A DNA stretch of 64,000 nt from DATMRF01 sp035566435 (GCA_035566435.1 DATMRF010000022.1:67563-131562), one strand, 5' to 3'. Positions 1 through 8,650 are shown, counted from the stretch's first letter. Notes: a model not told the origin generated them from the sequence alone. Numbers and translations: made by a program.

Positions 1-385
1 TATCCTCAGCTTTCAACTCGCCCGAAGCTGAATCGGCGCAGGCAGGAGCATTGGCGGCAGCGTCATTCTCCAGGCCCTCGAGCAACCGGGCGCGACGTTG
101 GCGCGCTCGCAGGCGATCGATGGAGCGGTGGCGGGCAATGCTCAAGGCCCAATGGAAGGCCGACCCAAGCAGCGGGTCGAAAGAAGCGGCTTTATTCCAG
201 ATTTGCACAAACACGTCCTGGATCACTTCCTCGGCCTCGCCGGCGTCCCCCAGAATGCGGACGGCCAGAGAAAAGAGGGGCCTGGCGGTCAGGTCGTAAA
301 ACTCAGAAAGGGCCTGCACGTCCTGCGCCGCCACGCGGCGGAGCAATTGCGCCTGGGGCTCTTCTGCCGTTTGTTGGTCCACCAT
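1..385 (-). CDS. ECF-type RNA polymerase sigma factor (partial, C-terminus beyond window)
   Basis: 128 codons run off the left edge of the window. The start ATG at 385 opens MVDQQTAEEPQAQLLRRVAA. Residues about 25-47 (ALSEFYDLTARPLFSLAVR) fit sigma region 2.1. Residues 50-66 (EAEEVIQDVFVQIWNKA) fit the core-binding region 2.2, and residues 78-98 (HWALSIARHRSIDRLRARQ) fit regions 2.3-2.4, which recognise the -10 element. An acidic/alanine linker follows (about 104-128). Region 4, which would read the -35 element, lies outside the window. The family replaces the housekeeping sigma factor at stress or envelope promoters. An anti-sigma partner, if any, would also lie beyond position 1. The family call is firm; the regulon cannot be inferred. 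Confidence 0.9.
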   Translation of the reverse strand, partial: MVDQQTAEEPQAQLLRRVAAQDVQALSEFYDLTARPLFSLAVRILGDAGEAEEVIQDVFVQIWNKAASFDPLLGSAFHWALSIARHRSIDRLRARQRRARLLEGLENDAAANAPACADSASGELKAED

Positions 386-641
386 ACTCTTGACACCCGC
401 TCGGCGGCCATCCGCTGGAAGCAAATGGGCACAGCCCAACTTGCCGCGTCCTCAGCGTTGCCGCCAGCCCCAAATTGTATTTTCAAGATTTGCATCTCCT
501 TATCCATTCGTTCCGCGAGGGGCCCTGGATGCATAACTTCCCTTACCATCGCGGGGGCAGAGCAAAGTTTCTCCAGCAGCCAGGCCGTTCGGGCGAAGCG
601 ACACTGCAAGAGTATTGTTCTCACACGGCGAGGCGAACCAT

Positions 642-848
642 CTATCTGTTCGGAACCCTTTTCAGCACAATGCCAGCGAACTGCCACCTATCCTCAAACT
701 CCTCGGTCGGAACCGAAGCCAACCCGCTTAGCGGGTCTCCAACCAGAACCCGGTTGGTTTCGACACCCAGCACCGTGACGCAGTGGTCCTGCAGGGCATT
801 GAATCTCATCACTGCCCTCATGGTGAAGTTCCCCCCGGGGGTGCGAAC
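642..848 (-). pseudogene. C-terminal remnant of a C39-like (papain-fold) peptidase
   Basis: The minus-strand frame from the TGA at 849-851 to the TAG at 642-644 contains a 55-residue stretch starting at the ATG at 809. It holds LQDHCVTVLGVETNRVLVGD followed by PLSGLASVPTEEFEDRWQFA and GIVLKR. This matches the C-terminal half of C39-family peptidase domains: the catalytic His in an (x)DH(x)V strand, the Asp-Pro 'DPL.G' strand, the 'EEFe.rW' helix and the terminal strand. The N-terminal half with the catalytic Cys is absent, because the frame is closed by TGA immediately upstream and neighbouring frames show no similarity. It is therefore a truncated remnant, or a very short gene starting at 821 or 809. 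The rest of 386-1013 shows nothing I recognise. Confidence 0.5.
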
Positions 849-1013
849 TCAGTCTGGGGCCCCTGGCTCGCTTGTGGAGGCCGGCCGCGCTGTGGGGGTT
901 GAAGCGCAACCAGGGAAGGCGAACGAGACGGATTAATGACCGCATTGATGAAGAAAAATGAGCGCAGTGAAAAAGCAATGCTCCCGCACCCGCGGAGCGT
1001 CAAAAGCAAATCC

Positions 1014-2063
1014 CTACCGATATTCAATTTTGGTTGGGCGTTGCGGACGGAGGCGCCGCGTCGCGGCTTGGCTTTGAGGTGAAGCTTTGTGGAGAGACGA
1101 AACTGGCGCAGATCGATGTCGCTTGCGCTCAATCCACCGCCCCAGATTCTGAAAGGGCCGGGTGAGTCTCCGCCGCAGCCAATGCGCCGCGTACCAAGAC
1201 GCCGTCATCTTCGCGCTCAACTCCTGTTCAATCGCCAGCATTTCCTCAGTGACCTGCGGGTTCGCTTTGCGTCGCTTGCGCAGTTGGTAAATTCTGTCAA
1301 AACCGCGTTTACGGAAGCCCTTCGATTGCAAATAGGGTTTGGAGTAGTGCTCTGCGAAAAGTCGCATGGCTTCCAAAAGGCCGATTTGGCTGACCGCGTT
1401 AACCTCGGTCTGTTGCGTGGCATGCTTGCGGAAGCAGCACAGCGGTTCTGATGTAAAGGCGAGCTCGCCTTTCTCAAGCAGATGAAACCACATTTCCTGA
1501 TCCACTATCTGCCGATACTGGAGGTTAAAACCGCGGGTGGCGTCCTGCCTCCGAAACAGGACCACCGAGGGCTCGCCAATCAGATTGCGGTCTTCATTCA
1601 GGCATGCGGCGATGACATCGGTTCCTCTGTGGGCCCCCGGCCGGCCGAAGTCATCCCAAATTGCGATGACCCCTGAATTCTCGTCGACCACATAGCGCGC
1701 TGAGGCTGCCAGAACGGCTGAGGCACTGGATTCCAGCAATTCGAGCAGCTTCGTCAAAGCCTGGGGGCTGGCTAGCATGTCGTCGCCGAAAACGAATTTG
1801 ACAAATTCCCCGCGGGCTTCGGACAGGCACCAGTTCCAGTTCTGCACCATGCCCAGGTTGACGGGGTGGACGTGGAACCGGATGCGGCGGTCTTTGGCGG
1901 CATAGCGGGCGATGACCTCGGCGGACCCGTCCGTGGAGCCATCGTCGCTGATCAGGATTTCGAAATCCCGAAGGTCCTGCGCCAGCACTGACTCAATCGC
2001 TTCCGGCAAATACCTCGCGTAGTTGTAAGTGGGCACTAGAACGCTGACTTTGGGCGTGGTCAT
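1014..2063 (-). CDS. Family 2 glycosyltransferase
   Basis: 349 residues. The GT-A fold opens with TTPKVSVLVPTYNYARYLPE and continues with the nucleotide-binding DFEILISDDGSTDGSAEVIA segment. The DXD-like VFGDDMLA follows at about residue 96. The family transfers a sugar from an NDP-sugar onto a lipid-linked or polysaccharide acceptor at the cytoplasmic face of the membrane. I chose the ATG at 2063 rather than the longer open frame because it overlaps the stop of the upstream pyruvyl transferase by four bases (ATGA) and sits right before the first beta strand. The basic C-terminal tail (about 60 residues) is poorly conserved. It is the last gene of a three-gene surface polysaccharide cluster; donor and acceptor sugars cannot be read from sequence. 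Confidence 0.88.
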   Translation of the reverse strand: MTTPKVSVLVPTYNYARYLPEAIESVLAQDLRDFEILISDDGSTDGSAEVIARYAAKDRRIRFHVHPVNLGMVQNWNWCLSEARGEFVKFVFGDDMLASPQALTKLLELLESSASAVLAASARYVVDENSGVIAIWDDFGRPGAHRGTDVIAACLNEDRNLIGEPSVVLFRRQDATRGFNLQYRQIVDQEMWFHLLEKGELAFTSEPLCCFRKHATQQTEVNAVSQIGLLEAMRLFAEHYSKPYLQSKGFRKRGFDRIYQLRKRRKANPQVTEEMLAIEQELSAKMTASWYAAHWLRRRLTRPFQNLGRWIERKRHRSAPVSSLHKASPQSQAATRRLRPQRPTKIEYR

Positions 2064-3286
2064 GGCGCGGCCAGAGATTGGATTAGCAAGTCGAAGACCT
2101 CGTTGACCCTCCCCTTGGCAGCAGACGCTCTGGAGATAAAGTAATCGCTGTTCAAGCCGGCGGCCAAATCGAGCTTCTGGTTCACCTCGGTCCACGAGTT
2201 GAGCTTGAGATCCTTGGAGAGATTGGCCACATCCAGGAATCCCGCCGCTTTGGCCACTGTGGTTGGAGCAAACAAATGCGGGATCCCAAAGGAGAAAGCC
2301 GTAACGTTGCAGTGCAAGCTTGTTGCAATCACCGTGCTAGATGCTGCCAGAACAGAAATGATCTCGAAAACGGAGGCGATTTCGAGATACTTAAACGCCC
2401 CCTCGGCTAGTTGAGCGACCCGCGAGAGATACTCGCTGTCACCGTGGCACCATCCAACAGGCAACAGAATCGTTTCGGCTCCGGTCCGATTCTGGTACAC
2501 CCTGAGCTGTTTGACGAGCTCCACCGTCTGTTCGTCGGGTAGCGGATGGGTCTGAACACACAGAATCCGCCGACGGCCATCAATCCCGCGCTGTTCCAGC
2601 AGGCTTCGGCCTTTATTTCGTTCCGTTGCCGGGTCCAGGAAATCGCTAAGGACAACGATGAAGTCGGGGCCGACATGAATTTCTCGCTCTACTCCAGCAT
2701 TTACCAGCGCGTCTCGCGACTGCCGATCTCGGACATAAACAAAAGACGCTCTGCTAAACGCGCCGGCCACCCGGCTTTGAACGGCTTCAGCAAACGGGAA
2801 GGGAACGCCGCAGGAGCAGTACGCAACGGACGTTACGCCTGGGCAACGCACGGGATCGATGATGAAAGGGCCGACGGCAGGATAATTCATGTGCTCATCC
2901 CTGAACTGGCTGATGGCATCCACGGGAACACCGAGACACTTCCGGATGAGCCGCCGCAACCGGGATGGAAGCGAGCGTTGTCTTTCACGACGGTAAATGG
3001 AACTATAGTGGGAAGCGACTACATCCCAATCTGTGCGCAGCAAGTCCCCGCCGCCTACGATCAGTCGGTACGGTTGTTTTGGCTCGGAGGAAAACAATTG
3101 CCGGACGGGCCACGTAGGGTACCCCGAATCCCGCACGGAGCCGCCCCCCATTAAAGAAAACTTGCGGATGTCCATCGTATGGCCTCGCTTTCGAAACATT
3201 TTCTCCAGCAGGACCGGATACAAAAGGTCGCCATAGTTTTCGACGTCGAAAGTTCCAAATTCCCCAAGCATGGCTTTACAATTCAT
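2060..3286 (-). CDS. Polysaccharide pyruvyl transferase family protein
   Basis: 408 residues from the chosen ATG at 3286. The N-terminus (MLGEFGTFDVENYGDLLYPV) carries the family's N-Y-G-D/N signature. A mid-domain VRDRQSRDALVNAGVEREIH segment ('R(D/E).S...L...G') and the C-terminal ATSLHCNVTAFSFGIPHLFA (typical '(S)RLHg...a...g.P' substrate-binding region) complete the fold. Members move pyruvate from PEP to sugar residues, making ketals on exopolysaccharide. A longer frame begins at GTG 3340, but 3286 places the first beta strand at the N-terminus. Downstream translation is coupled to the GT2 gene by an ATGA overlap. The acceptor sugar is unknown. Confidence 0.85.
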   Translation of the reverse strand: MNCKAMLGEFGTFDVENYGDLLYPVLLEKMFRKRGHTMDIRKFSLMGGGSVRDSGYPTWPVRQLFSSEPKQPYRLIVGGGDLLRTDWDVVASHYSSIYRRERQRSLPSRLRRLIRKCLGVPVDAISQFRDEHMNYPAVGPFIIDPVRCPGVTSVAYCSCGVPFPFAEAVQSRVAGAFSRASFVYVRDRQSRDALVNAGVEREIHVGPDFIVVLSDFLDPATERNKGRSLLEQRGIDGRRRILCVQTHPLPDEQTVELVKQLRVYQNRTGAETILLPVGWCHGDSEYLSRVAQLAEGAFKYLEIASVFEIISVLAASSTVIATSLHCNVTAFSFGIPHLFAPTTVAKAAGFLDVANLSKDLKLNSWTEVNQKLDLAAGLNSDYFISRASAAKGRVNEVFDLLIQSLAAP

Positions 3287-3382
3287 GGCACCAGCATCCC
3301 ACGGCATGAGCGACATCAGTATCGGAAGACCCTTGACCACTAAGGCCCTTACGTTCTCCTCGCGGAAGCAGTGGCCTTCGGG

Positions 3383-4366
3383 CTAAAGGGCCCGAGAACG
3401 ATCCTTCGGCACCATCTCGGCCCCATAGTTTTGCCTGCGCCCTCGTTGCGGGTCGTTTGCGGGTCGTTTGCGGCTCGTCGCCGACTTGCTCGGTCGAGCG
3501 CTGAGGAGACGCCGCGCCGCCTCGCTGATGCCGGCATACTTGCGGTGCTTGAGCCAAGCGTCGGAGGCCGGGCCCCTGAAGCGCCCCGCGACATAATACC
3601 AATTTCGACGCAAGCTCGCACGCAACCAATCCTTGCGCGCCAGCCGTCGGACATCCTCGGGCGGGTAGTGCTTCGACCAAAACCGGAGCAAGCCGGTCAT
3701 GCGGTGAAGCCATGTTTCGCCGGGGTCGCGGCCGCGCTCGCTGGCCATGCCGATGTGCCAAACGGTCACTTCCGGCACATAACCGATCTCCCAACCTTGC
3801 TGACGGGCGCGCAGGCACAGGTCGGTCTCTTCGCTCGAGAGGAAGAAACCGGGGTCAAATCCGTTGACCTTAGCGAACGCTTCGCGGCGAATTACCATGC
3901 TCGCGCCCATCACCCACGCAATGTTGCCGGGCAAACCCGAGAAATCACAGCGCGCGTACCGTTCTTGCGGGTAGCAGGTGGCCGGAGACGATTCCGAGCA
4001 CCCGTCGGGTGAAGTGATGCGCGTGCCGGCCAAGCCCCAGCGCGGGTGTTCTTCCATAGCGCTCTTCAGTCGCGCCAAGCCGTCCGGCTGCTCCAGCCGG
4101 GCGTCGGGATTGAGCATAAACAGGAGGCGCCCTCGGCTGGCCTCGAAACCCTGGTTGCAGGCCCGGCCAAAGCCAAGATTCTGACGGTTTTCGATTAAAC
4201 GGCTCTCCGCTCCCAAATTCCGCACGACGCGCACCGTTTCATCCGGGCTCGCATTATCCACCACGATGAGTTCCGCTTCGGCTCCAACCTGCTTGCGAAT
4301 CGAGCCCAGGCATGCCGCGATCCAAGGCGCGGAACAATACGAAACGATTATGACGCTAAATTGCAT
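3383..4366 (-). CDS. Family 2 glycosyltransferase, WbbL/rhamnosyltransferase-like
   Basis: 327 residues. It starts MQFSVIIVSYCSAPWIAACL, followed by LIVVDNASPDETVRVVR and ENRQNLGFGRACNQGF, the hallmark of the WbbL-like GT2 branch that includes dTDP-rhamnosyltransferases. The metal-binding motif is LFMLNPDARLE. WVMGASMVIRREAF and FFLSSEETDLCLRARQQG supply the acceptor/catalytic ED region. The last ~35 residues (SATSRKRPANDPQRGRR and on) are basic and coincide with an 11-bp direct repeat of TTGCGGGTCGT at 3446-3478, so the tail may be a recent extension. It is the first gene of the cluster, with 96 bp to the pyruvyl transferase. Sugar specificity is inferred only loosely. Confidence 0.87.
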   Translation of the reverse strand: MQFSVIIVSYCSAPWIAACLGSIRKQVGAEAELIVVDNASPDETVRVVRNLGAESRLIENRQNLGFGRACNQGFEASRGRLLFMLNPDARLEQPDGLARLKSAMEEHPRWGLAGTRITSPDGCSESSPATCYPQERYARCDFSGLPGNIAWVMGASMVIRREAFAKVNGFDPGFFLSSEETDLCLRARQQGWEIGYVPEVTVWHIGMASERGRDPGETWLHRMTGLLRFWSKHYPPEDVRRLARKDWLRASLRRNWYYVAGRFRGPASDAWLKHRKYAGISEAARRLLSARPSKSATSRKRPANDPQRGRRQNYGAEMVPKDRSRAL

Positions 4367-4682
4367 GACCGAACTGCCCTTTTTGATTCGACCTTGCCGC
4401 GAATCGGCCAGATCGTCTCAACAACTTGCTAACCGGCTTCAGCCTTGGCAACTTACGGGCGCGGATGTTAACCCGCCCATAATCAGCGTCGAGCCCGCTA
4501 CTTTTTACTAACCAAAACTCACGCACCTTTCAAGACCAGTCACCAGGAAAGAGGTCCGACGTTCTTCCCGGCACGCGTTTCCAATTTACGGCACTTCTGC
4601 CGGTCGCCTACTGGGGCAATTCCCCCACTTGACAGGGCGCGAACACCGCATATCACCGGAAGGATTTCCTCGGGCTATGTGG

Positions 4683-4931
4683 TTAAGCGAGTGTAGCGCC
4701 AGGGGATGAAGGACGCGTAGAACTTCCAACCTGGGGAAATGTCGGTGGAATCTTTTGAGTGCATTCGGGACAAAGCTCGTGGGTCAGAGCCGCATCGGTG
4801 TGCTGCTGCAGGAAGATTTCCATCGGTTGCCAGCCATGTTGGTGGTGGCGGATTTCTACATGAGGAAACGGAGGCAACAGAGTTCTATAACCCCGAAACA
4901 CGCGGAATACCCGAAGCCCGATCCCGTCCAA
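4683..4931 (-). pseudogene. Remnant of a sensor-protein C-terminal zinc-ribbon module
   Basis: This minus-strand frame ends with QPMEIFLQQHTDAALTHELC followed by PECTQKI. It closely matches the short C-terminal module seen after PAS/GAF or receiver domains in many sensor proteins, whose pattern is C-x2-C-K-x-I/V-R ... G-Y-W ... E-x-(Y/F)-L-x2-H-T-D-A-x-(F/L)-(T/S)-H-G-x-C-P-E-C. The first Cys pair is missing in this frame. One base out of frame near 4885-4895, TGT-AGA-AATCCGC would give a 'C-K-(x)-I-R'-like segment if a base were restored, so a single-base deletion is likely. No upstream sensor domain is left. The remaining 4367-4682 has no recognisable gene. Confidence 0.45.
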
Positions 4932-4959
4932 GCTAGCGCAATGAGGTTGGGGTAAGAAA

Positions 4960-6285
4960 TCAGCCGTTGAGGGTCCAGCCTTCGCGGTATTTACGGCTTA
5001 AGAGATCGTTGGCCTCCGGGCAGTCCAGGACTTTGCCCGTGGCGCCGTCATACTTGATTTTCTTGCCAACGCGATAGGCAACGAGGCCCAGAAGCATCAT
5101 CTCGATCATTTTGCCGCCGTAATCGAAATCGCAGCAGGTTTTCAGGCTGCCCTTGCAAGCATTGAGCCACTGTCTCTGGAAATTTCCGACCGGCGGAAGG
5201 AGGTCAGCTTTGGCGCGAGGCTTGTAATAGGTGAAGTCGGCGTCGCGTCGGGGATAAATTGCCCGGGTATTGAAATCGGCGACCAACGCGCCCTGGCTGC
5301 CTTCGAAGAGCGCGCCGTGGTCGATCTTCTTGAGGTCAAGATAGCGGGAGGGAGATTCGGGCATCGCGCCGCCCTGATACCAAGAGCACTTGATGGCCTG
5401 CCGCCAGGAGTTGGCGGGGAGTTCGAGATGCATTTCCAATTTGACCGGTGTAACGTCCGGGTTAAAGGGATCGCCCTTGGCCTCGGCCGAAACCGGCAGG
5501 TCGGCGTCCAAGGCGTTCCACGCAAGGTCCATCGTGTGGCTGCCCATGTCCCCGATCTGGCCGCTGCCAAAATCCCAGTACATGTTCCAGGACAAACAGT
5601 TCATTCCCGGGCCGCCTTTGAAGTATTCGGGACTGTAAGGGTGAAAAGGTGAGGGGCCGATCCACAGGTCGTAGTGGATGTGCTTGGGGGGATCGCCGGC
5701 GCCGGCGGGATAACCCGGGCGGGGGATTTTGCGGTCGCCCCAGGCGGAGACCTCCTGGAGTTCCCCGATGGCGCCGTCGCGGATCAACTCGCGGACGCGA
5801 TTGAAATTCTCGAATTCGTGCCGCTGGGTGCCGACCATGGTGGCGAGCTTGTCTTTATTCCTAAGATAGTTGGCGCGGACGACGCGAGCTTCCTCGACGC
5901 AATTGCCCAGGGGTTTTTCGCAGTAGATGTGTTTGCCGCGATTCATGGACCAGTTGGCGACAAACGCATGAGTATGATCGAGACTGCAGCAGACGACGGC
6001 CTCGATATCTTTTTGTTCGAGGAGCTTGCGCCAATCGAAATACTGTTTGGCGTTGGGGAATTTCCTCGCGCCATAGGCGAGGTGTTCCTCATTGATATCG
6101 CACAGGGCGACGACGTTTTCGGTAGCGAGGCCGGCAAAATGGGCCTCGCCCCTGCCCCACGTGCCAATCAAGGCCACGTTTAATTTATTGCTCGGGGCCT
6201 CGGCGCCGAACAGTTTTGTGCGGGGAAGAATAAGTCCGGCGGCTCCGGTGAAAGCAACGGATTTGAGGAATTGTCGTCGTTTCAT
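4960..6285 (-). CDS. Gfo/Idh/MocA family oxidoreductase with Tat signal
   Basis: 441 residues from the ATG at 6285. The leader MKRRQFLKSVAFTGAAGLIL carries a twin-arginine motif (RRQFLK), so the folded cofactor-loaded protein is probably exported. An N-terminal Rossmann domain follows: LNVALIGTWGRGEAHFAGL, then VVALCDINEEHLAYGA. The family signature CEKPLGNCVEEA contains the usual Lys. The C-terminal alpha/beta substrate domain includes GDMGSHTMDLAWNALDA, a typical D-x-G-S/C-H region. This Tat-exported subgroup is greatly expanded in Planctomycetes and Verrucomicrobiota, usually near sugar metabolism. The substrate is unknown. A longer frame upstream to 6507 lacks any plausible domain and was trimmed. 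Confidence 0.9.
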   Translation of the reverse strand: MKRRQFLKSVAFTGAAGLILPRTKLFGAEAPSNKLNVALIGTWGRGEAHFAGLATENVVALCDINEEHLAYGARKFPNAKQYFDWRKLLEQKDIEAVVCCSLDHTHAFVANWSMNRGKHIYCEKPLGNCVEEARVVRANYLRNKDKLATMVGTQRHEFENFNRVRELIRDGAIGELQEVSAWGDRKIPRPGYPAGAGDPPKHIHYDLWIGPSPFHPYSPEYFKGGPGMNCLSWNMYWDFGSGQIGDMGSHTMDLAWNALDADLPVSAEAKGDPFNPDVTPVKLEMHLELPANSWRQAIKCSWYQGGAMPESPSRYLDLKKIDHGALFEGSQGALVADFNTRAIYPRRDADFTYYKPRAKADLLPPVGNFQRQWLNACKGSLKTCCDFDYGGKMIEMMLLGLVAYRVGKKIKYDGATGKVLDCPEANDLLSRKYREGWTLNG

Positions 6286-6505
6286 AGGCGGAGTGTGACC
6301 AGGAAGACCGGGGAGAGTCAAGATCTGTCGGGATGAATGGACGTCTAGGTGAGGGCGCGTTAATCCTCTATCCGCACCAGGTTTCGAGACAGCGTTTATG
6401 GACAAGGTTGGCGAGTGCGGAATGGAGTGGGCGCGAGCAAGCGCGGGGTGGCGTGCTTCGGAGACTTGCAAAAAGCTGTGTTTGATGCCACTAGGTGACA
6501 CAGGC

Positions 6506-7582
6506 ATGAATGACCCTGGTTACAGCAATTTCCAGGAGCGGGTCGCGCAGGCCGCCGAGGCGGCCTTGGAGCAAAACGGCAGCGTCGGTCCGCTGGAACT
6601 GTTCCAGCACATGGGCCTGCTGCAGCCGGTCCACCTCGAGGGCTGGCGCAAAGGCAATGAGCATTACCGTGTCCTCCAGGAGTGGATCCAGGTCGGACCG
6701 GAGAAATTCACAAAGACCGTTCGCCATTTCCAGGAGTGGGTCAAACAGCGCGGTTTGCGCCCCGTCGAAGCCGCTTACACCCGGCGCGGGCCGGCTGGCA
6801 TCGAAGAATTGCGCGTCACGGAGGACGGCGCTCCGGAGTGGGAGAGGTTTTATCGCACGCACTACGCGCCGGCCGATTTGCCCGAGAAGAAAACCGAGCG
6901 CCTGGCGGCCAGGCTGAACCGCGCGCCCGAGTTGGTCGTGTTTGAGAAGGTGAGCGAAGAAGGCAATTGCAGCGAGTGCGGAGCGGAGCTGGCCAAAGGA
7001 GATTACCTGTTGATGGAGAAAGGCCGGCCGCTTTGTCTGACCTGCGCCGACCTGGACCAGTTGGTGTTTCTGCCCGCCGGCAACACGGCGCTGACACGCC
7101 GGGCGCGCAAGCATAGCTCCCTCGCTGCGGTGGTGGTGCGTTTCAGCCGGGCGCGCAAGCGCTACGAGCGTCAAGGTTTGCTCGTGGCGCAAGCAGCCAT
7201 CGACCGGGCCGAGGACGAATGCGCCGCCGACGCCCCCGAACGGGCCGCCGCTCGTGCCCGCGCGGCGCAGGTTCGCCAGGAGGAGGATCGCGAATTCGTA
7301 GCCGCGCTGACCCGGAAAATCGCGCAGCGGTATCCGGGTTGTCCGGCCGATGAAGCCCGCCGGATTGCCGAGCACACCGGCCTGCGCAGCAGCGGGCGAG
7401 TGGGCCGCTCCGCGGCCGGGCGCGACTTGGACGCCTCGGCGGTGGACCTGGCGGTCATTGCCCATGTCCGCCACACGCACACAAATTATGACGCGCTCTT
7501 GATGGGCGGCGCCGAGCGGCTCGGCGCCCGCCTGCAGGTGCGGGAGAAAATCGATTCTGTGCTGGCAAGGTGGAGGGGATGA
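6506..7582 (+). CDS. DUF2293 domain-containing protein
   Basis: 358 residues from the ATG at 6506, preceded by an AGGTG Shine-Dalgarno-like element. An acidic, Trp/His-rich N-terminal half contains a two-pair cysteine knuckle (NCSECGAEL ... GRPLCLTCADL, about residues 155-190) that could bind zinc. It continues into FLPAGNTALTRRARKHSSLA and VVVRFSRARKRYERQGLLVA, typical of DUF2293 proteins. The C-terminal part includes RYPGCPADEARRIAEHTGLR and AVIAHVRHTHTNYDALLM. The family has no established biochemical role. It stands alone, divergent from the oxidoreductase. Confidence 0.8.
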   Translation: MNDPGYSNFQERVAQAAEAALEQNGSVGPLELFQHMGLLQPVHLEGWRKGNEHYRVLQEWIQVGPEKFTKTVRHFQEWVKQRGLRPVEAAYTRRGPAGIEELRVTEDGAPEWERFYRTHYAPADLPEKKTERLAARLNRAPELVVFEKVSEEGNCSECGAELAKGDYLLMEKGRPLCLTCADLDQLVFLPAGNTALTRRARKHSSLAAVVVRFSRARKRYERQGLLVAQAAIDRAEDECAADAPERAAARARAAQVRQEEDREFVAALTRKIAQRYPGCPADEARRIAEHTGLRSSGRVGRSAAGRDLDASAVDLAVIAHVRHTHTNYDALLMGGAERLGARLQVREKIDSVLARWRG

Positions 7583-7905
7583 CGCACTTGAGCGCGGAGT
7601 GCGGAATGGGGCACGGCCGCTGGCTAAACTGTATAACCATCGGCAGCAAAGTCGGGCATCGTTATGCGACACGGACGGGCACGGGTAGCGCTAATCTGTG
7701 ACCGAGGTTCACGTTTGCTGTGAGGTAATTCGCCCTCGTCCTCTTTCTCATCCTCTTCCTCGGTTTGCTTGCGTGGATTCCGCGGATGGCCGAAAAGAAA
7801 TCCGCATTATCCAAGCAATCCGTGGTTGAAGCTCCTCGGTTGCGGCTTTGCCACCCTTCGGAGCATCACCCTCTGCCAGCCAATGCCCGCGGGCTTGTCA
7901 CCACT

Positions 7906-7949
7906 GTAACACGTTTTGTGGCCCTATATAGGGCCAAAAAACGTGTTAC
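7906..7949. repeat. 44-nt near-perfect palindrome
   Basis: The arms begin GTAACACGTTTT and close ...AAAACGTGTTAC around a central GGCCCTATATAGGGCC. The two 23-nt halves overlap at the central TATA and differ at a single position. Transcribed, it would form one long uninterrupted stem. It is not followed by a T-tract in either direction, so it is not a standard terminator. It could be a miniature mobile palindrome, a protein-binding site or a cruciform. Confidence 0.75.
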
Positions 7950-8051
7950 GGGAATGGCTCCGGGTCGACACGGTCTGGGAGAAGGGTCGTGCGCTCCGCC
8001 ATCTATTCACACCCACAAGGCCCTGGATACCGCAGCCCAAACGCCAGCAAC

Positions 8052-8069
8052 GGGGACGTGGCCGTCCCC
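8052..8069. repeat. GGGGACG-TGGC-CGTCCCC hairpin (dispersed family)
   Basis: Perfect 7-bp arms with a 4-nt loop, followed by CGCCCCGGTT. The same string, including its flank, recurs as the right arm of the inverted pair at 56926-56996. It lies just beyond the 3' end of the asparaginase-domain gene. Confidence 0.65.
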
Positions 8070-8088
8070 GCCCCGGTTGATACGGCCG

Positions 8089-8571
8089 TCAAACCTCCTC
8101 GAAACAATTCTTTTCCAGGTTTTTGCGGGTTCTGCGAGGATCAAAAATCCGCCCGTTCATGGCGATATACACGCCGGGCGGAAGACTCTGCACGGCGCCG
8201 ATGGCCGACCCGATGTTGAATACCGCATCCGTCGACCGAAAGCGCGCCGGCTGCATCGAACCGGTCAGCACGATGGTCTTGTCCGGAATGCCGGCCAGGG
8301 CCTGCGCCGTCTGGACCATCGTATCGGTGCCGTGGGTGATTACGATCCACCGGCAGGACTCGCCCTCCACGCGGCGTCGGACCAATTGCCGGTCCTCCTC
8401 GGTCAGGTCCAGGCTGTCTTTGCGCAAGATCGATTCGATCTCATACTCGAAGGCGACGCTTGCCTCCTGGAGAACCTCGCGCACTTGCGGCGGCCCGACC
8501 TCGAATTCACTTTTGGCGTCGAAGTACACCTTGTCGATGGTGCCACCGGTCGTGAAGAATTTTATTCGCAT
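8089..8571 (-). CDS. Short (N-terminal-domain-only) L-asparaginase family protein
   Basis: 160 residues from the ATG at 8571. It starts MRIKFFTTGGTIDKVYFD, the asparaginase/glutaminase signature containing the first nucleophile Thr (TGGTID). The second catalytic motif is present as VITHGTDTM (HGTDT, about residues 88-92). IVLTGSMQPA is the conserved 'vlTGsm.p' strand, and NGRIFDPRRTRKN matches the end of the N-terminal domain. Classical enzymes have about 330 residues with a second C-terminal domain that completes the active site; that domain is absent here. The small family is widespread, probably hydrolyses an amide bond, and its real substrate is uncertain. A slightly longer start at 8607 is possible. 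Confidence 0.82.
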   Translation of the reverse strand: MRIKFFTTGGTIDKVYFDAKSEFEVGPPQVREVLQEASVAFEYEIESILRKDSLDLTEEDRQLVRRRVEGESCRWIVITHGTDTMVQTAQALAGIPDKTIVLTGSMQPARFRSTDAVFNIGSAIGAVQSLPPGVYIAMNGRIFDPRRTRKNLEKNCFEEV

Positions 8572-8650
8572 TGTGGCTGAACCGAGAGGCGTGTCATTGC
8601 CCGTCATCTTTCAAGGCTTCCGAGTGGCTGTTTTCCCAGTGAAGAACTGG

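Larger units (their letters stand above)
7583..8088 (+). other. Non-coding stretch with repeats, no gene recognised
   Basis: About 500 bp between the DUF2293 gene and the convergent asparaginase-domain gene. It holds pyrimidine-rich tracts around 7735-7770, a 'ccgtggatt/ccgcggat'-type short repeat around 7770-7830, the 44-nt palindrome at 7906-7949 and a GGGGACG hairpin at 8052-8069. Several open frames cross it, but none shows a domain, a good start or neighbour-like codon use. Confidence 0.6.

Noticed and set aside
475..936. 153-codon plus-strand frame in the first intergenic region
   Set aside because: It has no domain and runs antisense to the better-supported C39-like remnant.
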